DNA from: Chloroflexota bacterium
GTDB taxonomy: Bacteria > Chloroflexota > Dehalococcoidia > JACQUA01
Length of the DNA: 64,000 bases
Assembly: GCA_016210565.1 (NCBI GenBank)
Contig: JACQUA010000286.1
Span: 1-64,000, forward strand
Direction of reading: 5' to 3'
Each line of letters begins with the position of its first letter. Position 1 is the stretch's first letter. This document shows positions 53,880-61,358 of this stretch, piece by piece. The position numbers and the translations under genes were made by a program. The notes beneath the pieces are model-generated. The model made no database searches and was not told the DNA's origin. It was given only the letters and a program-made list of their open reading frames with translations.

Positions 53880-55814
53880 ATGAACTTGGAAAGAGAACTG
53901 GAGAAACTGCGCCGTCAGACTTTATTCCCCGCCCGGAGGACCAGACCGCTGCCCGGCGGCTACATGGGTAAAATCCTGCGGGTCAACCTCTCCGAGAAAA
54001 AGATAACGGAGGAAAACGTGCCCGAGCCGGAGGTCCTGCGGAAATACCCCGGCGGCCAGTCGCTGGCCCAGCTTATCCTGGCGCACGAGCTTCCGGAAGG
54101 GGCCACCCCGTTGAGCCCGGAGAACCGGCTGGTCTTCATGGTAGGACCGCTGACCGGGACCGGCAAAACGCCGGCCGGCACCGCCTATACGATTACGACC
54201 CTGAGCAATATCACGCGTTTCGGCGACCACGGCCCCGGCGCCATCGTTAGCGCTTCGGCCATGGGCTACTGGGGAGTTTACCTCAAGTTTGCCGGCTACG
54301 ATGGCATCATCGTCAGTGGGGCTTCGAAATATCCCGTTTACCTGTGGATAAACAATGGCAAGGCCGAGCTCAGGGACGCCTCGAAAGTCTGGGGGAAAGA
54401 CAGCCAGGAGTCCATCGAGCTGGTCAAGGCCGAGGTCGGACAGCCGGAGGCGAAGGCGGCCGCCATCGGTCCGGCGGGCGAGAACCTGGTCACTTCGGCG
54501 CTCGTTGTCAGTGACCACAACCATACGGCGTCCCACGGGGCTGGCGTGGTGATGGGCGCCAAGAAACTGAAGGCCATCGCCGTCTACGGCAACAAACGGG
54601 TCCTGGTGAAGGACGCGGCGAAGCTGGAGGAGGCGGGCAACCGCTGGCGGAGCAAGATTTCGCCCTACGAGTACCCTAAGTCGCGGTACGGCAGCGGCCT
54701 GGGCGCTATGTTGAAAACGCTGGTGGCCAAGAACTTCCAGAGCACGCTTCTTCCGGCCGCGACTCAGGATTTCGATAAGCAGGAGTTCGTTCCCCGGCCG
54801 TGCTACGAGTGCAACCGGCAGTGCCCCTATGACGTGAAGCTGAATACCGGTGAGCACGCCGGAACCCTGGTCTCGCTGAATGCCGGAAGCGAGCATTTCG
54901 AAGGGGCGGCTTTTACCTTCGGGGTCACGGGGCCGGATGTCCTCTACCTGGCGGATGTAGTCAACCGCCTGGGCATGGAGGCCTCCCACTTCGGCTGCGC
55001 CGCCGGGGTAGCCTTCGAAGCCTACCAGAACGGGCTGATTACGGCCAAACAGACCGACGGCCTGGAGCTGCGGTGGGGCGACGCGAAAGTCGTGGAAGAG
55101 GTGATGGCGAAGACGGCCAAAAGAGAGGGGTGGCTGGGGAATCTAATAGCCGATGGCGTCAGGCCGGCGGTGGAAAAGATCGGCGGGGAGGCCAGGAAGT
55201 TCGTCGCCAACATCAAGGGCGGCGCCCCGGCTATGCATGACTGGCGGCCCTACACCGGCATCATGCTGGGGCAGATTATCAGCAGCGGTGGCGTCAAGTC
55301 CCAGTTTTCGGCCTGGGAGTACCGGGACGCCGCGCCGGACCTGGGCTATACTGGGATGACCGACCGGTCGACGCCCTCCGGCAAGGGAAGAGAGGTCCAG
55401 GTCCACGGCGCCAACAAGCTCTTCTGCGGTGCCTGCGGCGTCTGCTGGTTCGGGCAACCCATCGGTACCCCGGGCACGCTCCAGGACATGCTCGATGCTC
55501 TGGAGGCTGTCACCGGCTGGCAGGGCCTGAACAGGGACGAGGCCATCATGATGGGGGAACGGGCGTGGCAACTGGAGCACATCCTGCACATGCGCTACGG
55601 CTGGACGCCGGAGGAAGACCTGACCAACCTGGGGCCGCGGCTGCTGGAACGCCTTCCCGACGGGCCCTTCAAGGGATTTACCGTGGCCAAATTCCTGCCC
55701 GACCTGGTCTACGATTTCTACCGGGCCTGCGGCTGGACCGTGCCCGGCGGAAAGCCTACGCCGGAAACGTTAAGACGGCTGGGTATGGAGGATTTTTCCT
55801 TCGCGGCTGGTTGA
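53880..55814 (+). CDS. Aldehyde ferredoxin oxidoreductase family tungsten/molybdenum enzyme
   Basis: 644 residues. The first domain carries AOR landmarks (YMGKILRVNLSEKKITEE, VFMVGPLTGTGKTPAGTAYT, GYDGIIVSGASKYPVYLWI). The [4Fe-4S] cysteines are CYECNRQC and a distal Cys in FCGACGVC. Such enzymes oxidise aldehydes to acids using ferredoxin, with a tungsto- or molybdo-bispterin. The opening GGQSLAQLIL departs from the usual GGRGL. No dedicated ferredoxin lies beside it. Start: ATG 53880 is only one base from AAGGAG, while TTG 53886 lies at ideal spacing, so the true start may be the TTG. Confidence 0.9.
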   Translation: MNLERELEKLRRQTLFPARRTRPLPGGYMGKILRVNLSEKKITEENVPEPEVLRKYPGGQSLAQLILAHELPEGATPLSPENRLVFMVGPLTGTGKTPAGTAYTITTLSNITRFGDHGPGAIVSASAMGYWGVYLKFAGYDGIIVSGASKYPVYLWINNGKAELRDASKVWGKDSQESIELVKAEVGQPEAKAAAIGPAGENLVTSALVVSDHNHTASHGAGVVMGAKKLKAIAVYGNKRVLVKDAAKLEEAGNRWRSKISPYEYPKSRYGSGLGAMLKTLVAKNFQSTLLPAATQDFDKQEFVPRPCYECNRQCPYDVKLNTGEHAGTLVSLNAGSEHFEGAAFTFGVTGPDVLYLADVVNRLGMEASHFGCAAGVAFEAYQNGLITAKQTDGLELRWGDAKVVEEVMAKTAKREGWLGNLIADGVRPAVEKIGGEARKFVANIKGGAPAMHDWRPYTGIMLGQIISSGGVKSQFSAWEYRDAAPDLGYTGMTDRSTPSGKGREVQVHGANKLFCGACGVCWFGQPIGTPGTLQDMLDALEAVTGWQGLNRDEAIMMGERAWQLEHILHMRYGWTPEEDLTNLGPRLLERLPDGPFKGFTVAKFLPDLVYDFYRACGWTVPGGKPTPETLRRLGMEDFSFAAG

Positions 55815-56131
55815 GACCAGTGGCACAGGCGTACCCGCCTGTGTTCGCGGTATTTTGCCGATGTTGCGCCTGTTTAGTCGCGACGGACGTACTCTCTGGG
55901 CTGAAACCGGACTTGCCCGGAGGTCCAGCCTATTCTGTTCTGGCCCTATGCGGTGTCTCACAGGCACGGTGGCCTGCGGTACCGGGGGCTAGGTGGGCCA
56001 GGGGGAATTTGATTTTTGGGGTGGTATTGAATAAAATTCTAGCCAAGAGAGGTTCCTGACTGCCGGAATTTGATCTCAAGGAGGTGGCTGTTCGAGACAA
56101 GGATACCTCCTAAGAACAAGGAGTCAGTTTA
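55815..56131. other. 317-base gap: palindromes plus a hairpin before the MoxR gene
   Basis: CACAGGCGTACCCGCCTGTG and CACAGGCACGGTGGCCTG palindromes occupy the first half. Near the end, AGGAGGT (56079-56085) can pair with ACCTCCT (56105-56111), just upstream of the AAGGAG ribosome site of the MoxR gene. No gene is seen. Confidence 0.5.
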
Positions 56132-56992
56132 ATGGCCACCAGAATCGAAGTTTTCGATAAGTTCCAGGGGTCGGCGGATTACGTCACTTCGGAAGCCTTG
56201 AGAAACGCAGTCAACGTTTCAGTCGCGGTGGGGCGGCCCCTTCTGGTGAGGGGCGAGCCGGGGACGGGCAAAACCCTTCTGGCCCACAGCATCGCCAAGG
56301 GTCTGAAGAAGGAACTGCTTATCTGGAACATCAAGTCCACGACGAAGGCCCAGGAAGGCCTCTACGTCTATGACACGGTGCAGCGGTTGAATGACTCCAG
56401 GTTCGGCGACAAAGACATCTCCGATATCAAGCAGTACATCAAGCTGGGCAAACTTGGGCAGGCCTTTGTGTCGCCGGAGCAGGTGGTGTTGCTCATAGAC
56501 GAGGTGGATAAGGCCGACCTGGAGTTCCCCAACGACCTGTTGAACGAACTGGACATAATGAGCTTCTATATCCCGGAGACCAACGAGATCATAGAGGCCA
56601 AACACCGGCCCATCGTTATCATCACCAGCAACGCGGAGAAGGAATTGCCAGACGCCTTCCTCCGGCGGTGCATCTTCCACTACATCGAGTTCCCCGATGG
56701 GGCCTTGATGGAGGAAATCGTGCGGGTGCACTATCCCGACATCCAGAAAAGCCTGCTCAAGGAGGCCCTGCGGGCTTTTTACGCCCTCAGGGAGATAGAC
56801 GAGTTCCGGAAGAAGCCTTCGACCAGCGAGCTGATCGACTGGATCCAGGCAATCATCGAGTCTGGAATCTCCACCGACAAGATATTCAAAGACATCCCCT
56901 TCATCGGCACCCTGCTGAAAAAGGAAACGGACATAAACCTGTTCAACCACCTGCTGAGCCGGAGGGTGTCCGCGGACTTGAAGCTCAGATAG
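56132..56992 (+). CDS. MoxR-type AAA+ ATPase
   Basis: 286 residues. Walker A GEPGTGKTLLA (about 42), Walker B VLLIDEVDKAD (about 125), sensor 1 ITSNAEKELPDAFLRRC with the arginine finger, and a C-terminal lid. MoxR ATPases act as chaperones that mature metal centres or complexes, almost always with a vWA-domain partner, which is the next gene here. AAGGAG lies 8 bases before ATG 56132. In the CoxD-like group the target is a molybdenum hydroxylase, but no such enzyme is adjacent. Confidence 0.93.
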   Translation: MATRIEVFDKFQGSADYVTSEALRNAVNVSVAVGRPLLVRGEPGTGKTLLAHSIAKGLKKELLIWNIKSTTKAQEGLYVYDTVQRLNDSRFGDKDISDIKQYIKLGKLGQAFVSPEQVVLLIDEVDKADLEFPNDLLNELDIMSFYIPETNEIIEAKHRPIVIITSNAEKELPDAFLRRCIFHYIEFPDGALMEEIVRVHYPDIQKSLLKEALRAFYALREIDEFRKKPSTSELIDWIQAIIESGISTDKIFKDIPFIGTLLKKETDINLFNHLLSRRVSADLKLR

Positions 56993-56999
56993 CCGCCCG

Positions 57000-57088
57000 T
57001 CGTTGCGAGTCCCGATTTTGTCGGGACGAAGCAATCCCCCGGCCATTCAAGCCATCCCGGAGATTGCTTCGCTTGGCTCGCAATGACA
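57000..57088. repeat. CGTTGCGAG...GAAGCAATC hairpin repeat
   Basis: CGTCGTTGCGAGTCCCGATT and GATTGCTTCGCTTGGCTCGC are inverted arms around CCCGGCCATTCAAGCC. It fills the spacer between the MoxR and vWA genes and kept the frame open, which gave the track's false 539-residue ORF. Confidence 0.7.
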
Positions 57089-57105
57089 GCCACCGGGGAA
57101 TAGCA

Positions 57106-58287
57106 ATGTTTACCCAATTCTTCTATACGCTAAAGGAACGGAAGGTCCCGGTCTCTATCACGGAGTGGATGACACTGATGGAAGTGTTGTCCAAGGGGTA
57201 CATCCACAACCTGGACGATTTCTACTACATCGCCCGGGCTGTCCTGGTGAAGAGCGAGGCTCATTTTGACCATTACGACGTGGCCTTCCAGGAGTATTTC
57301 AAAGGTATTGAAGCCCCGAAGGAAATCACAGAGCAAATCCTGGACTGGTTGAAGAACCCTCTCAATCGTTCTTCTCTGATGGCGCGCCTCAGCGCCAAGG
57401 AGTTGGAGGAGTTCCAGAAGATGAATCTGGACGAGCTGATGAAGGAGTTTGAGAAGAGGATGGCCGAGCAGAAAGAGCAGCACGACGGGGGTGGCTACTG
57501 GATAGGCCGGGGGGGCACTTCACCTTTCGGGCATGGGGGGCGTCACCCGGCAGGCATCCGTATCGGCGGCGAAGGCGGGGGGCGCTCAGCCATCAAGGTT
57601 GCCCAGGAGCGCCGTTTCCGCAACTACCGCAGCGACGTGACCCTGGACGTCCGCCAGATCAAGGTGGCCTTGAGGGGCCTGCGCATGCTGACCAGGGTGG
57701 GGCCGGAGGACGAGCTCGATCTGGAGGGGACCATCGATAAGACCTGCAAGAACGCCGGCGAAATCGACCTGGTATGGCGGCGCCGGCGCAAGAACACCGT
57801 CAAACTCCTGCTCCTCATGGACTCCGGCGGCTCCATGGACCCCTATGTCAATGTTTGCACGCGCCTGTTCAGCGCCGCCCACTCCGCGACGCATTTCAAG
57901 GACTTCCAGTACTACTATTTCCACAACTGCATCTACGACAACCTGTGGCGGGACATGGAGCAGATGATCGCCCTGAAGACGGAGGACGTCTTGAAGAAGG
58001 TGGAGCGGGACTATAAGGTGATAGTGGTGGGCGACGCCCGGATGGCCACCAGCGAGTTGACGGAACGGTGGGGGTCTATCAACTACTACGAACGGAACGA
58101 TTCCCCGGGCATTACCTGGCTGAAGCGCTTCGCCGATCACTTCAGCCATTGCGTGTGGCTGAACCCGGAGACCCCGTCCTACTGGCAGCATCCTACGGTG
58201 ATGATGGTCCGCCGCTTTTTCCCCATGTACGAGCTGACCGTCGACGGCCTGAACGAGGCGGTCAAGAAGCTCATCGTCAGGAAGTAG
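57106..58287 (+). CDS. vWA-domain (CoxE-like) protein, partner of MoxR ATPase
   Basis: 393 residues from ATG 57106 (MFTQFFYTLKERKVPVS). The track begins 146 codons upstream by reading through the MoxR gene in the wrong frame. The N-terminal roughly 110 residues are helical, and a Gly-rich linker follows (GGGYWIGRGGTSPFGHGG). The vWA domain starts near 240 with the MIDAS-type MDSGGSMDPY and later TSELTERWGSINYY and TWLKRFADHFSHCVWLNPE. CoxE-type proteins work with MoxR ATPases in metal-enzyme maturation. The two genes are 113 bases apart. Confidence 0.92.
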   Translation: MFTQFFYTLKERKVPVSITEWMTLMEVLSKGYIHNLDDFYYIARAVLVKSEAHFDHYDVAFQEYFKGIEAPKEITEQILDWLKNPLNRSSLMARLSAKELEEFQKMNLDELMKEFEKRMAEQKEQHDGGGYWIGRGGTSPFGHGGRHPAGIRIGGEGGGRSAIKVAQERRFRNYRSDVTLDVRQIKVALRGLRMLTRVGPEDELDLEGTIDKTCKNAGEIDLVWRRRRKNTVKLLLLMDSGGSMDPYVNVCTRLFSAAHSATHFKDFQYYYFHNCIYDNLWRDMEQMIALKTEDVLKKVERDYKVIVVGDARMATSELTERWGSINYYERNDSPGITWLKRFADHFSHCVWLNPETPSYWQHPTVMMVRRFFPMYELTVDGLNEAVKKLIVRK

Positions 58288-58392
58288 CGACACCCCTAGC
58301 GGGTGTCGAAGCCATGTCAGCCAGTGCCGCACGACAGGGGCAAGCCCTGTCGCTACGGAGGTCACAGGCGGGGACGCCTGTGCTACTGGTGG

Positions 58393-58920
58393 TCAGGCGC
58401 CGTCCAGGCTGTGCCGCTCTTTCATGACGAAGTAGCCGGCCGGGTTGATGAGGTATTCGCGATAGTCGGTCAACTGCAAGTAGTGTCCCTGCTCCTCGCC
58501 TGCCATGGTGTTATAGAAGCTTTTTTCCACGGGGTCGTCCGCCCTCTGCGCCTGGCCGGCATAGAAATCGCGGCTCTTGATTTCTTTTTCCAGGGCAAGG
58601 TCGATGGCGTCCTGCTCCGAGGTGGAAGATTTCACCGCGGCGCCGAGGTCCTTCATGGCGCTGGCGAAGATAGTCCGGCCCTTCGCCGCTTCGCCTTGCG
58701 GCAGGGACAATACCGGGCACGTTTCCCCGGCGCACATTTTGTCATGGACTTCCTGGAAGACCTTCTTGTGGACCAGCTCCTGGCCGGCCAGATTGGTAAA
58801 AAGGCGTTTGGTCAGGCTGTTTTCACTCTTGCGGGCAGCCTGGCGGTAGAACCTTCTACCTTCGTCTTCAATCTTGAGAGCTACTTTCAGGGCGTCGATG
58901 GCGGCGGTGTTTGCTGGCAT
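58393..58920 (-). CDS. Ferritin-like / rubrerythrin-type diiron protein (paralogue 2)
   Basis: 175 residues from ATG 58920, preceded by a GAGGAAAGG Shine-Dalgarno; the track adds 79 residues of spacer. Paired diiron motifs are EDEGRRFY, GQELVHKKVF, EKEIKSRDFY and GEEQGHYLQL. An insert with two cysteines (CAGETC) lies mid-chain. No rubredoxin domain. Similar to the 30704-31207 protein in overall plan. Probably protects against peroxide or oxygen. Confidence 0.86.
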   Translation of the reverse strand: MPANTAAIDALKVALKIEDEGRRFYRQAARKSENSLTKRLFTNLAGQELVHKKVFQEVHDKMCAGETCPVLSLPQGEAAKGRTIFASAMKDLGAAVKSSTSEQDAIDLALEKEIKSRDFYAGQAQRADDPVEKSFYNTMAGEEQGHYLQLTDYREYLINPAGYFVMKERHSLDGA

Positions 58921-59149
58921 ATGGTCCTTTCCTCGAAGAAAAATCGCTAAACCCGTGGCGGAACACAAACGCATATCTTGACCCGGGCTCTCGACAAGGC
59001 GGCTGTTTTCACATCTGAGCGCTGGCAAGCAGCCCGGCATTGCAGGGAATACAGCCCTCGCGGGCAAGGACGCCTGCGGTACCGTGATGTGCACAACTCG
59101 AATTCTATCAGAAGCGCCCCTAGCTTTACAATCCGTACCGGCAGCTATA

Positions 59150-59179
59150 TTGGACAAATCCCATCAAATGCCCTATCAT
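59150..59179 (+). promoter_or_regulatory. Possible promoter of the selenoprotein operon
   Basis: TTGGAC (59150-59155), an 18-base spacer and TATCAT (59174-59179), about 100 bases before the ATG at 59285. Fair match only. Confidence 0.3.
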
Positions 59180-59284
59180 TTTTTCATGCTGCATAAAACA
59201 CGGAGATCGCCAGGCTGGTCCGAGGGGGCGCGGGGTCGGGAATCTTGAAACTTGAATCTTCGAATTTCTAAATGAGGAGCTGAT

Positions 59285-59806
59285 ATGGAAGTCATCGTCT
59301 ATACCACACCCACCTGACCCTGGTGTCACCGGGTGAAAGAGTTTCTTTCACAGAAAGGCGTGGCCTTCCAGGAAAAGGACGTTGCCGTTGATCAGGACGC
59401 CGCCATGGAAATGGTGCAGAAGAGCGGCCAGATGGGAGTCCCCGTAACCGTACTGGACAGAGAGGTCGTGGTGGGTTTTAACCGGGAACGGCTGGAGGAG
59501 ATCCTCGGCTCGATGTCTGCTAGCCGTCCTCCTTTTGGCCTGAGGATCGCTGACGCCAGGACTATCGCGATGAAACAGGGAGGACTTCCTGTATTTGGCG
59601 CCTATGTTGGGGAGGTCCGCCCGGGGTCGATCGCCGGCAGGCTCGGGTTGAAACCAGGAGACATCATCACCGAACTGAATATGCAGCCCATCCACACCAG
59701 CCAGGAACTGGAAGCCTCCCTTTCGAAACTGACCACCGGCGCCAGGATTCAACTGGTTTTTGCACGCGGGGGCCAAACATTGAGCGCCGAAGGAGTCTAT
59801 AGATAG
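59285..59806 (+). CDS. Selenocysteine glutaredoxin fused to a PDZ domain (in-frame TGA at 59315-59317)
   Basis: 173 residues if TGA is read as selenocysteine. The track begins at GTG 59333 and misses the active site. From ATG 59285, with GAGGAG 5 bases upstream, the frame reads MEVIVYTTPT-TGA-PWCHRV. Canonical glutaredoxins have CPWC here, so the TGA replaces the first catalytic cysteine, giving UPWC (U11, C14). The Grx fold continues with the cis-Pro loop QMGVPVTV to about residue 78. A PDZ domain follows at about 85-173 (AGRLGLKPGDIITELNMQP). TGA acts as a normal stop elsewhere here. Downstream, a rhodanese lipoprotein starts one base after the stop. No signal peptide, so the product is cytoplasmic. 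Sec insertion is an inference, supported by the hairpin after the TGA. Confidence 0.85.
59333..59351 (+). promoter_or_regulatory. Putative bacterial SECIS hairpin in the coding mRNA
   Basis: GTGAAAG-AGTTT-CTTTCAC is a perfect 7-bp stem with a five-base loop. Twenty-two bases lie between the TGA and the loop, and G is the second loop base. Bacterial SECIS elements typically have a G in the first two loop positions and a 16-37 base distance, so the geometry fits. Confidence 0.7.
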
Positions 59807-59807
59807 C

Positions 59808-60263
59808 GTGTCTCACCACAGGAACCAAACAGCGTGGATAGTCTGCGCCGTCCTTGTCATGCTGGCCGGCTTCGTTTTGGCCTGCCAGGCTGAGGGACAG
59901 ACAACCACGGCGCAGGGAAACAGGGTGGAGGTCAACAACGGCTATTACACGAACATCACCCCGGAGCAACTGGCTCCGATGCTGAAGAACAAGGATTTCG
60001 TCCTGGTCAACGTCCACATCCCGTATGAGGGCGAAATCGAAAAGACCGACCTCTTCATACCCTTTGACAGGGTCAGCCAGAACCTGAATTTGCTGCCGCA
60101 GGATAAGAACGCCAAAATCATCCTCTATTGCCGGAGCGGACCGATGAGTACTTCTGCCTCGAAGGCACTCGTGGATGCCGGCTATACCAACGTCTTGAAT
60201 TTGGACGGGGGTATGGGGGCGTGGAGGGGGAAGGGGTATGAGGTGCTCAACCGGGGCCGGTAG
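59808..60263 (+). CDS. Rhodanese-domain lipoprotein
   Basis: 151 residues. A lipoprotein signal ends in GFVLAC (Cys about 26). The rhodanese domain spans about 45-150, with the active-site loop CRSGPMS carrying the catalytic cysteine and the terminal NLDGGMGAWRGKGYEV. It should bind or transfer sulfur or selenium at the outer face of the membrane. GTG 59808 begins one base after the stop of the selenoprotein gene, so the two are probably co-translated. A shared thiol/selenol redox role is inferred. Confidence 0.88.
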   Translation: MSHHRNQTAWIVCAVLVMLAGFVLACQAEGQTTTAQGNRVEVNNGYYTNITPEQLAPMLKNKDFVLVNVHIPYEGEIEKTDLFIPFDRVSQNLNLLPQDKNAKIILYCRSGPMSTSASKALVDAGYTNVLNLDGGMGAWRGKGYEVLNRGR

Positions 60264-60415
60264 TCCCGAATGAATCGATCCCCCGTGCCTGGTTTTCCAG
60301 GCGGCAGCTCGGCTGATCGGCGCGGCTCACAGGCACGGAGGCCTGTGGCACCGGTACTGACTACCCGCTACTCGCTACTCACTACTCACTACTCACTACT
60401 CACTGCTTCTCCCCT
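60264..60415. repeat. ACAGGC palindrome and TACTCGCTACTCACTACTCA words
   Basis: CACAGGCACGGAGGCCTGTG and CGCTACTCACTACTCACTAC words fill the gap before the LysE-family gene. No gene is seen. Confidence 0.6.
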
Positions 60416-61111
60416 ATGCCTGAATCATCTCCTGCTTTCATCTTCGTCACCTCGCTGCTGGTCGGCTTTTCCGGTTCCTTGATTCCCGGGCCGATGCTGG
60501 CCATGGATATCAGTGAGAGCGCCCGGCACGGGTTCCGCGCCGGGCCTTTGCTCATTGCTGGTCACGCCGCCGCGGAACTGTTGCTCGTGGTCGCCTTGCT
60601 TCTGGGGCTCAGCCGCATCATAAACCTGCCCTGGCTGACGGCTGCGGTGAGTCTGGTCGGGGGCGGTTTCCTGCTGTGGATGGCCTCCGGCATCATCAGG
60701 ACCGGAAGAAAAGAGCCGCCGCCTTCCGCCGGGGCAGGGGGAGCGTCGGGGGCCCATCGCCGCACCATCGTGGCCGGCGTCTTGCTCAGCATCTTGAATC
60801 CGACCTGGCTGGTCTGGTGGGCCACCATCGGAGTGACATTCGTGGTGTGGTCCATGCAGCAGGGGGCGCTGGGGCCGGTGTACTTCTTCTCCGGCCATAT
60901 CCTGGCTGATTTCTCCTGGTACAGCCTGGTGGCTTTCCTGGTGGCCAGGGGAAGGAATGTCTTCAGCGGCTCGGTGTACCGGTGGCTGCTGGTGGGGTCG
61001 GGCCTGTTTTTAGTGGCGCTGGGAGGGTATTTCGTTTACAACGGGGGGAAGGGGGTACTGAGTTCTTTGAGTTTTTGGGTTATTGGGTTGCTATCGTCTG
61101 ACAGCCAATAG
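60416..61111 (+). CDS. LysE/RhtB family amino acid exporter-like membrane protein
   Basis: 231 residues with about six hydrophobic helices. The N-terminal GFSGSLIPGPMLAMDISES fits the LysE signature (PGP), and the mid-section SILNPTWLVWWATIG is typical. LysE members export amino acids or related solutes by antiport. The last roughly 15 residues (SSLSFWVIGLLSSDSQ) come from the TGAGTTTTTGGGTTATTGGG word repeat, so the original C-terminus was probably shorter. No Shine-Dalgarno precedes ATG 60416, and the upstream sequence is repeat. Confidence 0.85.
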   Translation: MPESSPAFIFVTSLLVGFSGSLIPGPMLAMDISESARHGFRAGPLLIAGHAAAELLLVVALLLGLSRIINLPWLTAAVSLVGGGFLLWMASGIIRTGRKEPPPSAGAGGASGAHRRTIVAGVLLSILNPTWLVWWATIGVTFVVWSMQQGALGPVYFFSGHILADFSWYSLVAFLVARGRNVFSGSVYRWLLVGSGLFLVALGGYFVYNGGKGVLSSLSFWVIGLLSSDSQ

Positions 61112-61120
61112 CTAATAAGC

Positions 61121-61320
61121 GTAGGGTGAGTAAAGCGAGCACGCCATAGCTCTTTGGTGAGACATCCCTCGCTAAGTAATCAGGGCAGGATACGGATCCT
61201 ACCGGCGAGCGCAACCCACCTCTTGGGGGAGGGGTGTCATGGAGGGGATGTGGTGGGTTGCGGGCCCGAGGCGGGTGATGGTCTTGCTGTCGGGTCGGCT
61301 GCGCGGGCGCTTCACCCACC
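61121..61320. repeat. Paired GTAGGGTGAGTAAAGCG palindromic element (200 bp)
   Basis: GTAGGGTGAGTAAAGCGAGC ... GAGCGCAACCCACC and GGTGGGTTGCGGG ... GCGCTTCACCCACC. The left half is diverged. It lies between convergent LysE-family and typA genes and is followed by a GACAGGGGCAAGCCCTGTCG palindrome. Confidence 0.65.
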
Positions 61321-61358
61321 CAGCGTGCTATCGACAGGGGCAAGCCCTGTCGCTACGG

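Noticed and set aside
56668-57105. N-terminal extension of the vWA protein
   Set aside because: It reads the MoxR gene in another frame and then a palindromic repeat. Homology starts at MFTQFF (57106).
59333-59806. Track ORF starting at GTG 59333 as the real protein start
   Set aside because: It would delete the first strand and the active site of the glutaredoxin fold and has no ribosome site. The ATG at 59285 has GAGGAG at good spacing.
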